From Cobetia amphilecti (lineage in GTDB: Bacteria > Pseudomonadota > Gammaproteobacteria > Pseudomonadales > Halomonadaceae), in the NCBI RefSeq assembly GCF_030010415.1, contig NZ_JASCSA010000014.1: DNA of 64,000 bases; one strand, written 5' to 3'. Each line of letters begins with the position of its first letter. Within the stretch, counting starts at the first letter, position 1. The notes beneath the pieces are model-generated. The model searched no databases and was not told where the DNA came from. It saw only the letters and a program-made list of their open reading frames with translations. Of this stretch, positions 26,996-34,603 are shown in pieces. The position numbers and the translations under genes are program-made.

Positions 26996-27940
26996 ATGAA
27001 CTGGCTGGAAGACTTCCTCACCCTGGCGGTGACGCGTAACTTCTCGCGCGCCGCCACCCTGCGCAACGTGACGCAACCGGCCTTCAGCCGTCGTATTCGC
27101 AATCTGGAATACTGGGTCGGCGCCACCCTGATCGACCGCAGCCTGTTCCCCGTCGGCCTGACCCCTGCGGGCGAATCCTTCCAGCGCACCGCCCAGGATG
27201 CGCTCTCGGTATTGCGCGTCGGCCGCGATGAAGCGCTCGGCTTCGTGCCCAAGATAGAGGAAGTCGTCTCGATTTCCGCCTCGCACACGCTGGCGGTCAG
27301 CTTCTTCGTCGACTGGCATGAACAGCTGCAAAGCCGACTGGGCAATCTCAAGGCACGCATCGTGCCCGACCACGTCGCCGGCTGTGTCGATGCCTTGATC
27401 AGCGGCAACTGTGATCTGATGCTGGCCTACAACAGCCCGCTACTCCCGACGCTCACCGACATCGTGCGCTATCCCTCCATCGTGCTCGGCTCCGAGCGAC
27501 TGGTGCCCGTAAGTGCCGTCGATGACGCAGGCCAAGCGCTTTACTCCCTCGACAGCGACACGCCGCAGCCCTATCTCTGCTACTCCAGTGACAGCTATCT
27601 CGGCCGACTGACCGCCCTGATCATCGGTCGCCAGAACCTCGCCGCGCGCCTCAACTTCCGCTACGAATGCTCGATGTCTGACGTGCTCAAGCGTGGCGCT
27701 CTCGCCGGTAGCGGCATCGCCTGGGTGCCGGAACGCGCCGTACGCGACGAACTGGCCGCCGGGCGCCTCGTCATCATCAGCGATGATAGCCACACCGCAC
27801 CGCTGGACATCTGCCTCTTCCGCCACGCCGAGCATGACCAGCGCGTGGCCGAACGCATCTGGCAAGCCTGCCTGACCGCCGAAGACGAAACCCTCGAGCC
27901 AGACCAGCCGCCTGCTGGCGGCGTGCCAAGGCAGGGATAG
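26996..27940 (+). CDS. LysR-family transcriptional regulator
   Basis: This 314-aa protein has an N-terminal winged helix-turn-helix (MNWLEDFLTLAVTRNFSRAATLRNVTQPAFSRRIRNLE) and a periplasmic-binding-like effector domain. It resembles the HTH of YagP/YneJ-type LysR regulators, where NWLEDFL is usual. The start may be ATG at 26996 or GTG at 26990. It lies downstream of the symporter and racemase genes on the same strand and probably controls them through the palindrome at 23811. The last 20 residues are a polar tail. Confidence 0.88.
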   Translation: MNWLEDFLTLAVTRNFSRAATLRNVTQPAFSRRIRNLEYWVGATLIDRSLFPVGLTPAGESFQRTAQDALSVLRVGRDEALGFVPKIEEVVSISASHTLAVSFFVDWHEQLQSRLGNLKARIVPDHVAGCVDALISGNCDLMLAYNSPLLPTLTDIVRYPSIVLGSERLVPVSAVDDAGQALYSLDSDTPQPYLCYSSDSYLGRLTALIIGRQNLAARLNFRYECSMSDVLKRGALAGSGIAWVPERAVRDELAAGRLVIISDDSHTAPLDICLFRHAEHDQRVAERIWQACLTAEDETLEPDQPPAGGVPRQG

Positions 27941-27976
27941 GGAAAAAAAGGGCCCGGAGAAGAAAGAGTCCATAGA

Positions 27977-28024
27977 GGAAAGAGCACGCAACGGAAAGAG
28001 CACGCAAAGCAAAGAGCACGGCAA
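27977..28024. repeat. Three 16-bp tandem units after the LysR gene
   Basis: Units GGAAAGAGCACGCAAC, GGAAAGAGCACGCAAA and GCAAAGAGCACGGCAA follow one another, and a weaker related unit precedes them. The array lies between the regulator stop and the terminator. No function is apparent. Confidence 0.75.
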
Positions 28025-28050
28025 TAACCCGAAATCATCGCCAGTGCATA

Positions 28051-28089
28051 ACGCAAGACGGGAGCCACCAGGGCTCCCGTCTTGCGTTG
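28051..28089. terminator. Bidirectional hairpin between the LysR gene and the phasin-like gene
   Basis: AACGCAAGACGGGAGCC pairs perfectly with GGCTCCCGTCTTGCGTT around a 5-base loop. It lies between convergent genes. Confidence 0.85.
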
Positions 28090-28162
28090 AGGCATCTGAG
28101 CGCATCTGACCGCATCTCTGCTCACAGCCTATCGGCCGCAGCTGCAAGTCATGCAACGCCTC

Positions 28163-28516
28163 TCACGACAGTCGACGCGAGTTGGCCGTCGTGCGCTTGT
28201 GCAAGGGCTTGATGAAGAGGGTACCCGTCGTCCACCACGGCGCCACCTTGCCGCCCGTCATCGCATTCATCCACGCCTTCTGCATCACGAACCACATCTC
28301 CCAGCTGGCCGCGATCTTCTCCGACACCATCTTCTGGTTCTCGGTGATCATCTTCGGGTCCAGCGGTGACTGGGTTCCCCACAGATGAGTGCGCGACATG
28401 ATGGTCGACATGGCCGTCGACCACATCTCCACCGAGGTCGTGCCCAGCTTCCAGACATCGAACATCGCAGCCGGCGTCGTCGGGACCAACTCTGACCAGG
28501 CAGGTTGTTTAGCCAT
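28163..28516 (-). CDS. Small helical protein, possibly phasin-like
   Basis: This 117-aa protein (MAKQPAWSELVPTTPAAMFD) is rich in Met, Trp and Thr and predicted to be mainly amphipathic helix (FDVWKLGTTSVEMWSTAMSTI, ASWEMWFVMQKAWMNAMTGG). The composition recalls granule-associated phasins of Halomonadaceae, but I cannot confirm family membership. The ATG at 28516 follows TTGGAGAGCACA, which decides the start over an upstream in-frame ATG. The C-terminal tail is basic (KPLHKRTTANSRRLS). It is the last core gene before composition changes. Confidence 0.5.
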   Translation of the reverse strand: MAKQPAWSELVPTTPAAMFDVWKLGTTSVEMWSTAMSTIMSRTHLWGTQSPLDPKMITENQKMVSEKIAASWEMWFVMQKAWMNAMTGGKVAPWWTTGTLFIKPLHKRTTANSRRLS

Positions 28517-28799
28517 TGTGCTCTCCAAGTAAGGAACCTGAGTACATTGATACGCCTGTTTTTGCTGCAGTGCAATATGAGTTTTGGCTGTGAGACGAGA
28601 TAGGGCGATTCGGAGCCTCCCTTATCACAAGTTTCTATATAAATCAGTGGGTTAGCGATGTTGAGGGCCTGAAAATACGGAATTTTCCGTGCTTGGGCGG
28701 AAATTTCCTATAGGGCTGGGGAGAGTGGATTTTTAGGATTGTTGGCAATGTCTTACGTAGACGTATGAATTTTATGAAGCTGGGTATCAGTTAAATCAG

Positions 28800-29140
28800 A
28801 CAGGGGATGTAGGCGTTGGCGGATGGCGCGGAAATTTCCGGCGTGAAGCTGTGCAGCGATAGAGGTGAGAGCGCGGCGAGGCGCGTTGGTATCGAGCTGA
28901 GTGTCACGTAAATGCGACGCATTGTGTCGCAGCGAACTAACGAATTCCTTCTCGCGCTTGCCTCTACTCGGCTATTATTAGGTTTCTTGAAATTTCCTAT
29001 ATTCAAATATGTATTTCTCGCCAAGGCAGGACGCCATGGTGGAAGACCGTGAGACGGAGCTCGCCCCAGCGGTAAGCGCCGTGCGGTAGCCGTGTGATGG
29101 CATGAGAAACGATGCGCACCAGACGGGAGCCCCAACGGGC
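28800..29140. repeat. Island repeat, copy 1 (modules A and B)
   Basis: Module A (about 28800-29040) matches 40148-40370 in recognisable blocks: TGGCGCGGAAATTTCCGGCGTG, GCGATAGAGG, TATTAGGTTTC-TGAAATTTC and others. Module B (about 29047-29140) matches 41626-41725 closely and, in its first part, 40385-40432 (GCCGTGCGGTAGCCGTG). Here B leads straight into a truncated helicase start. Module A contains the palindrome GGAAATTTCC, also found at 28699. The stretch from 28517 to 28800 before it is AT-rich and shows no gene. Confidence 0.75.
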
Positions 29141-29245
29141 ATGCTGGTTTACAACGCTACCAAGCAGCAGTTCATTGACGACGTCTGAGCCAATGTCATC
29201 GCTGACGCCATTGAGAATGTGGTGGCACGCAAACTAAGCCGCAAT
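29141..29245 (+). pseudogene. 5' fragment of the DUF2075 helicase gene (second copy at 41726)
   Basis: These 105 bases are nearly identical to the first 105 bases of the intact gene at 41726 (MLVYNATKQQFIDDV...). Codon 16 (CGG, Arg) of the intact gene reads TGA here, and homology ends after CGCAAACTAAGCCGCAAT. The same upstream module precedes both copies. It is therefore a truncated duplicate and not a functional gene. Confidence 0.9.
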
Positions 29246-29334
29246 AAGCTAGGTGTATGGTCCCGGGAAGCAAAGGAAGGGGCCTGTTAAGGCGGGTAAC
29301 GTCCTAAAGTGGAGATGCTGGTAAAGGGCAGCAT

Positions 29335-29439
29335 GCTCGTTTATTGGTGTTGTATAGCCATGTCAACAAAAAATCAATTATTTGATGTGTGGGTGTAAGA
29401 ATGTTGGACGCGCGCACTTGTTCAAGCCAATAAACGAGC
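29335..29439. repeat. 13-bp inverted repeat upstream of the caspase gene
   Basis: GCTCGTTTATTGG at 29335-29347 is the exact reverse complement of CCAATAAACGAGC at 29427-29439, enclosing 79 bases. A smaller hairpin (ATGCTG/CAGCAT) lies just before. The element ends 41 bases before the caspase start. It could fold as RNA, serve as a protein site, or be a mobile-element scar. Confidence 0.6.
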
Positions 29440-29480
29440 GCGCTGTCTATCCCTGTTAACTAAAAAGGAAAGTTCCAGAC

Positions 29481-30938
29481 ATGAGCAGAAAAATGACTGC
29501 GTTGGTTATTGGGAATTCAAGTTATCCAGGGCATGGATTAAAGAATGCCACAAATGATTCTGAGGATATTTCAAAAAAATTATCTGAATTTGGATTTTCT
29601 GTAATTCACCTTTCTAATGCAAAGAAACGAGATATTGATGATGCGGTTAAATCGTTTAGGGATAATTTGAACAGTAACGATATAGGGCTTTTCTATTTTG
29701 CTGGACATGGTATGCAAATAGAGGGAGAGAATTATATAACAGCCGTCGACACCGAGTTTGAAACGGAAATGGACGCCAAATACTCATCTTATCCATTAAA
29801 CAAAGTTATCGACCTGATGGAAAGAAGCAACAATAAAACTAATATAGTTATATTGGATGCATGCCGTAACAATCCGTACGAAAGGGCATGGCATAGGGCC
29901 CCTTCTCAAAGGGGATTAGCACCTGTTTTTGCTCCCAAAGGTACCATCATAGCATTCGCCACGTCACCAGGCGAAGTGGCTGGTGATGGGGCAGGAAGGA
30001 ATGGCTGTTATACCGAGGCTTTACTCAAACATATATCTTTGCCAGATATTCCCATTGAGGAAATGTTTAAACGAGTCAGAAACTCACTCTCGGTAAGTAC
30101 GAAAAATAGACAGACATCATGGGAGCATACATCCTTATCCGGTGACTTTTTCTTTTATATTAGTTTGGTTAACGCTGTAGGTAAGTATACAAAAGAAGCA
30201 ATTTCAGACGGGTTGTTTCACATAAAGACGGACTTAGAACTACATAGAGTTATATTAGACCTTAAATCACATCATTGGTATACTCAAAATCCAGCAGTAA
30301 GAAATTTAAAGTCTGAAGATATTAGCTCGTCTGATAAAAATTCGGTTTTTGTGTTAGGAAGAAATCTTTATCAAGCAGCATGTGGAAGCGCAAATGGCGC
30401 ATCCGATTTTATTTCCGAATTTCGAGATAGAACTCAGGGTGTAGATGATAAGTTAAGAAGAGCAGTTCTAGAGGGAATGTTGTTTGAGATTTTCTTTAAC
30501 TCAAAAGGTGAGCTAAGAGAAAACTTTAAAACATCAAAATTTAATGAAGTTTTTGAGTATCAGCAATATTCTGAGTTTGATGAGTCCTTCAAGTTTATAT
30601 CAGATATATTGGCAAATTATCCAAATCGTTTTCACATAATACCTGGTAAAGATAGAAGCGTATCAGTGGATGTAGAAACAAACGAAAACGATGAAGGTGA
30701 ACTTAAGGTAATCGGAGTTCATCTGGGTGGCATAAACATTCTTCGTGAAGATGAAGATTATGGTTTCTACGTGGACGATGGTGAAGTACCTTACGAAGCC
30801 TTTCGAAAAGCGGCTCTTGAAAGACGAATTTCTGAAGATATGTTAATACCAAACTCTAAGCTAACAATAAATTTTGACTTTTACGCCGACAAAAAATCGA
30901 AAATATTATTTCCTTATGGTCATACCGTAGCGAAGTAA
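29481..30938 (+). CDS. Caspase-like (peptidase C14) protein, probable defence effector
   Basis: This 485-aa protein has an N-terminal caspase-like domain of about 230 residues: MTALVIGNSSYPGHGLKNAT, the catalytic His76 in FYFAGHGMQ and Cys128 in VILDACRNNPYERAW, then GTIIAFATSPGEVAGDG. The remaining 250 residues form an unrecognised C-terminal domain (ILANYPNRFHIIPGKD, GVHLGGINILREDEDYG). AT-rich codon use contrasts sharply with core genes and points to transfer. Bacterial caspases act in several abortive-infection systems. AAAAAGGAAAG precedes the ATG. A GIY-YIG gene follows after 95 bases. Confidence 0.88.
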   Translation: MSRKMTALVIGNSSYPGHGLKNATNDSEDISKKLSEFGFSVIHLSNAKKRDIDDAVKSFRDNLNSNDIGLFYFAGHGMQIEGENYITAVDTEFETEMDAKYSSYPLNKVIDLMERSNNKTNIVILDACRNNPYERAWHRAPSQRGLAPVFAPKGTIIAFATSPGEVAGDGAGRNGCYTEALLKHISLPDIPIEEMFKRVRNSLSVSTKNRQTSWEHTSLSGDFFFYISLVNAVGKYTKEAISDGLFHIKTDLELHRVILDLKSHHWYTQNPAVRNLKSEDISSSDKNSVFVLGRNLYQAACGSANGASDFISEFRDRTQGVDDKLRRAVLEGMLFEIFFNSKGELRENFKTSKFNEVFEYQQYSEFDESFKFISDILANYPNRFHIIPGKDRSVSVDVETNENDEGELKVIGVHLGGINILREDEDYGFYVDDGEVPYEAFRKAALERRISEDMLIPNSKLTINFDFYADKKSKILFPYGHTVAK

Positions 30939-31033
30939 TTAACAAGGCCAATCGCGACAATGCCTACTACATTGCGGCTTCGTCTCTATTCCGTAGCCGT
31001 GCATGTTGGCTAGCGTTATACCTATGAGGTGAT

Positions 31034-31669
31034 TTGTTGAGAAAACGAGACGACAAAAATAAATTCTACAAATCGGTGCATGAGGAATACGTCTTATTGC
31101 ACCAGACAGGTAATGCGAAAAACCTCACGAGAATGTTTCGTACCGCATTAGATTCTTATGAACAGCACTATATTTATTCACTGCTGAGTAATCCAGATTA
31201 TGGTGTTTGCCGATATATCAAAACAAAAGACTTGTTCTCGGTAAATAAAAGCGTCTTGGATAAAGATATATCAAGGAATACCGATCTACTCAGCAAGTCA
31301 TTTAACCACTATAGGTATGTTCCTAAGGGGCTAGATTTATCATATGGTGGGAAATTCGGGTACGTATATGTATTGACAAACGAGTGCATGCCTAATTTAA
31401 TTAAGATTGGCTATACATGTATCACTGCTTTTGACAGAGCTAAGCAGCTCTCTACTACTTCAGTAGCTTATTCTTTCAAGGTTGATTATCTCGCAAGAGT
31501 TAGAAAGCCAGTGGAAGTCGAAAAATTAGTTCACCATCAACTACAGGCCTTCAGAGTCAACTCAGATCGTGAGTTTTTTGAAACATCTGTGGAAAATGCT
31601 ATTTTTGTTATAGAGTCAATTGCAATGTACATACCTAAGCAAAACCTAAGTGTGAAACCGGATTCATAG
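31034..31669 (+). CDS. GIY-YIG nuclease-like protein (T5orf172/MUG113 type)
   Basis: This 211-aa protein has an unrecognised N-terminal half and a C-terminal GIY-YIG-type domain: GYVYVLTNECMPNLIKIGYT (residues 109-128), Arg135, LSTTSVAYSFKVDY, and the catalytic-type Glu180 in DREFFE. The pattern fits the T5orf172 family. Translation probably begins at TTG (31034 or 31037) behind TGAGGTGATT; no ATG fits. It has the same low GC and direction as the caspase gene and likely shares its transcript. Nuclease activity is inferred from the motif set. Confidence 0.8.
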   Translation: MLRKRDDKNKFYKSVHEEYVLLHQTGNAKNLTRMFRTALDSYEQHYIYSLLSNPDYGVCRYIKTKDLFSVNKSVLDKDISRNTDLLSKSFNHYRYVPKGLDLSYGGKFGYVYVLTNECMPNLIKIGYTCITAFDRAKQLSTTSVAYSFKVDYLARVRKPVEVEKLVHHQLQAFRVNSDREFFETSVENAIFVIESIAMYIPKQNLSVKPDS

Positions 31670-31680
31670 AATAACCGCAG

Positions 31681-32770
31681 CACTTTGGACCGCACGGTAG
31701 AGGCGGGGGATCAGCGCCGGTTCCCTTCTCGGCTCACCGACCTAAGTGAAGCGGAGCATTGAATCCCGACAGCTGACCCAGACCCAACGATACCAGATCC
31801 ACGCCCTCTATGGCTTGGGCATGAGCCAGCGCCAGATCGGCAGGGAGCTTAACCTCCACAGCAGCACTATCAGCCGTGAGATTCGCCGCAACGCCACCGC
31901 CGATGGCTATGATCCCGAGCAGGCTCAGGCACTCAGTGATCATCGGCGCCGCACTGCCCACAAGTGGACAAAGCGCCTTCCAGGCATGATATCCGCGGTT
32001 GCCGGTCGGCTAAGTGAGGAGTGGAGCCCACAGCAAATTAGTGGCTTCATGGCGCCCTTGGCCGGCGTTAGTGTCAGTCATCAATGGTTCGACTCCTTGA
32101 TCTGGAACTATAAGGAACGGGGTGGTGACCTTTGGTGGTATCTCCCTCAGCCTAAACGCTGCAATGAGCACCGCAGGCACGCCAAGAGCGCCGGGTTGGG
32201 CAAGATTCCCAACCGAGTCGGGATTGAGCACCGTCCGGATGTAGTTGATGATCGGCGCTTTATCGGCCATTGGGAGGGCGACATCGCGATACCGGGCCAC
32301 AAGCAGTCAGGCTTGGTCACGCTGGTCGAGCGTCGCAATGGCTATTTACTGGCGGCACGACTGCCCAGGATCTCGGCCGAGTTGACGCAAGCAGCCATGA
32401 TCCGTTTGTTGAAGCCGCGTCGGGGAGCGGTCCAGACGATCACACTGGACAATGGCTCGGAATTCGCTGGTCACGAAGCGGTGGCCAAGGCCGTGACGGC
32501 GGCGATGTACTTCTGCGATCCCTACTGCTCTGGACAGCGTGGGACCAACGAGAATACGAATGGCCTGATACGGCAGTACTTCCCCAAAGGAACGGATTTC
32601 CGCCAGGTCAGCGATGCAGAGCTACGCAAGGTGGTCGAAAAGCTGAATGACCGGCCTCGAAAGCGACTCGGCTACCGGACACCGGCGCAGGTGTTTCTAG
32701 GGGAATACTCAGGAGGCCTGGATACCGCAGGTGCTGCGCTTATTGCATTTGAATTCAGGGACCCAAAGTG
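31681..32770 (+). mobile_element. IS30-family insertion sequence (ends tentative)
   Basis: CACTTTGG at 31681 and its inverted copy CCAAAGTG ending at 32770 bracket most of an IS30-type transposase gene; the similarity extends weakly a few bases inward. No target-site duplication is clear. The transposase stop codon at 32775 lies a few bases outside the right repeat, so either the ends differ from my placement or the stop is supplied by the flank. Confidence 0.5.
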
Positions 32771-32777
32771 GAGATAA
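31746..32777 (+). CDS. IS30-family transposase
   Basis: This 343-aa protein has an N-terminal helix-turn-helix (YGLGMSQRQIGRELNLHSSTISREIRRNA) and a DDE integrase core: Asp in GHWEGDIAIPG, Asp in TITLDNGSEFAGH, and Glu in GTNENTNGLIRQYFPKGTDF. The end RPRKRLGYRTPAQVF is typical of IS30. The start is GTG at 31746, forced by a TAA immediately upstream in frame. Length is normal and no frameshift is seen, so it may be active. It separates the caspase/GIY-YIG pair from the Hachiman operon. Confidence 0.95.
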   Translation: MKRSIESRQLTQTQRYQIHALYGLGMSQRQIGRELNLHSSTISREIRRNATADGYDPEQAQALSDHRRRTAHKWTKRLPGMISAVAGRLSEEWSPQQISGFMAPLAGVSVSHQWFDSLIWNYKERGGDLWWYLPQPKRCNEHRRHAKSAGLGKIPNRVGIEHRPDVVDDRRFIGHWEGDIAIPGHKQSGLVTLVERRNGYLLAARLPRISAELTQAAMIRLLKPRRGAVQTITLDNGSEFAGHEAVAKAVTAAMYFCDPYCSGQRGTNENTNGLIRQYFPKGTDFRQVSDAELRKVVEKLNDRPRKRLGYRTPAQVFLGEYSGGLDTAGAALIAFEFRDPKWR

Positions 32778-32930
32778 GCTTCGGGGCAAGGATTTGCGTG
32801 TCGAGTACCTAGCAACAGCGCCCATGATGCTTGGCGAGACATCGCCTTCGCGCGGTGACATCATTACAAAGATCGCAATGCTTTGAGAGGCAATCGATAG
32901 CTGCTCAAGACTTACAGAGGAGATTGACTC

Positions 32931-33827
32931 ATCAACTCGGTTCGATCCATTGACCTACGCTTGATTGAAAACCTCGTCGATTCCATCCGAGGCCCGGGGT
33001 TCGTGTTAAATTTTTCCGACAGAAGCTTTGCGGGCTTCTTCGCCTCTGAACTCAAGATCAACATCGTCGATCCGAAATACGCGGTCAATGGTAGATCGAA
33101 GGGCAAGCGCCTCCGCCATTTACCTCAGAGCTGCGATCATGGCACTGCCGTTCGCGTCCTCGAAGCACTTTGGGAGCATCGCAGCGAGTATTTGACGCTT
33201 TCCTGCAGCGCCGACCCCGTCGCCGATGCCGAGACCCGCTACCAAGGCCTGATAAGTCGCCTTTCGGGCGGCGCTGCACCGCCGCGCCCCTCGGCAAGCC
33301 CCCAGGCCGTTCCCGTCGATCGCACGGCGATCGCCGAGATCAAAACGGACCTCAAGCAGGTCACGGCATTGGCACCACATGCGCCCGGCTACTCCTTCGA
33401 GGGCTTTCTTCAAGGCCTGTTCGGCGCATACGGTCTGGCCGCCCGAGAGCCATTCCGGCTGCGCGGCGAACAGATCGATGGGGGCTTCCAGCTCGGCAGC
33501 GAAATCTATCTACTCGAAGCCAAGTGGCACGGCCAGCCGATCGGCGTCGCTGAGCTACACACCTTCCATGGCAAAATGGAGCAGAAGGCAGCTTGGGCCC
33601 GCGGCCTGTTCGTCAGCAACAGCGGCTTCACCGAAGAGGGCCTCGCTGCCTTTGGACGCGGTAATCGGGTCATCTGCATGGACGGCCTCGACCTTTACGA
33701 GATGCTTGATCGTGAAATCCCCCTCACCAGATTCTCGAACGCAAAGTCCGCCGCGCCGCTGAAACCGGCGCGCCGTTCATGCGCGTGCGCGACCTTTTTG
33801 CTCTGTGAGCGGGAGAAACAAGGATGA
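32931..33827 (+). CDS. Mrr-like restriction endonuclease coupled to Hachiman
   Basis: Counting from the TTG at 32961 this is a 288-aa protein. The N-terminal domain (SIRGPGFVLNFSDRSFAGFFASEL, then DPKYAVNGRSKGKRLR) resembles those fused to Mrr-type nucleases. The C-terminal nuclease core has GYSFEGFLQGLFGAYG, Asp173 in EQIDGGFQ and Glu186-x-Lys188 in YLLEAKWHG, a PD-(D/E)xK site. Conserved-looking residues (SVRSIDLRL) precede the TTG, so translation may start at ATC 32931 behind AGAGGAG; no ATG is in frame. Its stop overlaps the hamA start (ATGA), which implies co-translation. Confidence 0.8.
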   Translation: MNSVRSIDLRLIENLVDSIRGPGFVLNFSDRSFAGFFASELKINIVDPKYAVNGRSKGKRLRHLPQSCDHGTAVRVLEALWEHRSEYLTLSCSADPVADAETRYQGLISRLSGGAAPPRPSASPQAVPVDRTAIAEIKTDLKQVTALAPHAPGYSFEGFLQGLFGAYGLAAREPFRLRGEQIDGGFQLGSEIYLLEAKWHGQPIGVAELHTFHGKMEQKAAWARGLFVSNSGFTEEGLAAFGRGNRVICMDGLDLYEMLDREIPLTRFSNAKSAAPLKPARRSCACATFLLCEREKQG

Positions 33828-34603
33828 CGCAGTTCAATGATTGGTGCATTTCGGTCGACGCGCCGGTGGGAAACCACCATCGGTGGGTGATGACCGGACA
33901 GGCCGCCCACCTCGCGGTCGGTATTCAGGCGACGGCGGCTATCGTGCCTTCACATTACGCCTCGGAGGAACAGGTGGCGCGCGCACTTGCGCGGCTTGGC
34001 AAGCCCGCGGCCGCCGCGCTGATCGAGAGCAAGCTGCCGACCACCAAGCAGATCCGGTCCGGTGACCTTGGCGAGATCTACGCGACGGAATGGATAGATG
34101 CCCATAGCGGTGGCTTCCGCGCACCGATCAAGCGCCTGCGCTGGAAGGACCATCGCAACATGGCGATGCGTGGTGAAGACGTGATCGGCATCCTGCAAGA
34201 TCCTCAATCGCAACGTCTTCAGTTTCTGAAGACGGAGGCGAAGAGCCGCGCCGCGTTGACGGCCCAAGTCCTGACCGAAGCCCGCGCCGGACTGGACAAG
34301 GATGGAGGATTGCCCTCAGCCCACGCCCTACACTTTATTTCCGCGCGTCTTCTCGAGCTTGACAATTTGCCGCTCGCCGATGCGATCGATGACGCGCTGC
34401 TCAAGTACGGCATCCCGCCGCAGAGCGTTCGGCATCTGCTTTTCACATTTACGGGCAATGCCCCCGATGCGCTGCTGACAGCCTCTCTACAGGCCTATCC
34501 CGGCCCCATCAATCAATGGGGTATTGGACTTCACGTGAAAGGCCACGGCGCCTTTATCGGCGCGGTCTACGATCGAGTGATTGCTGATGCCAACAACTCC
34601 TGA
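33824..34603 (+). CDS. hamA: HamA, Hachiman defence nuclease (DUF1837)
   Basis: This 259-aa DUF1837 protein has the HamA landmarks SGDLGEIYATEWI, PIKRLRWKDHRNMAMRGEDVIGI and FLKTEAKSRAAL. They give a PD-(D/E)xK-type site with Asp119 and Glu138-x-Lys140. In Hachiman, HamA is a nuclease held inactive by the helicase HamB and released when HamB meets aberrant DNA, causing general DNA degradation. It overlaps the upstream Mrr-like gene by four bases and the downstream helicase gene by 23 bases. High GC contrasts with the AT-rich genes on its left. Confidence 0.9.
   Translation: MTQFNDWCISVDAPVGNHHRWVMTGQAAHLAVGIQATAAIVPSHYASEEQVARALARLGKPAAAALIESKLPTTKQIRSGDLGEIYATEWIDAHSGGFRAPIKRLRWKDHRNMAMRGEDVIGILQDPQSQRLQFLKTEAKSRAALTAQVLTEARAGLDKDGGLPSAHALHFISARLLELDNLPLADAIDDALLKYGIPPQSVRHLLFTFTGNAPDALLTASLQAYPGPINQWGIGLHVKGHGAFIGAVYDRVIADANNS

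Noticed and set aside
28791..29135. Minus-strand frame across repeat module A (TPEISAPSANAY)
   Set aside because: A similar frame exists in copy 2, but it is fused there to out-of-frame Abi_2 sequence; no start signal or family. Treated as non-coding repeat.
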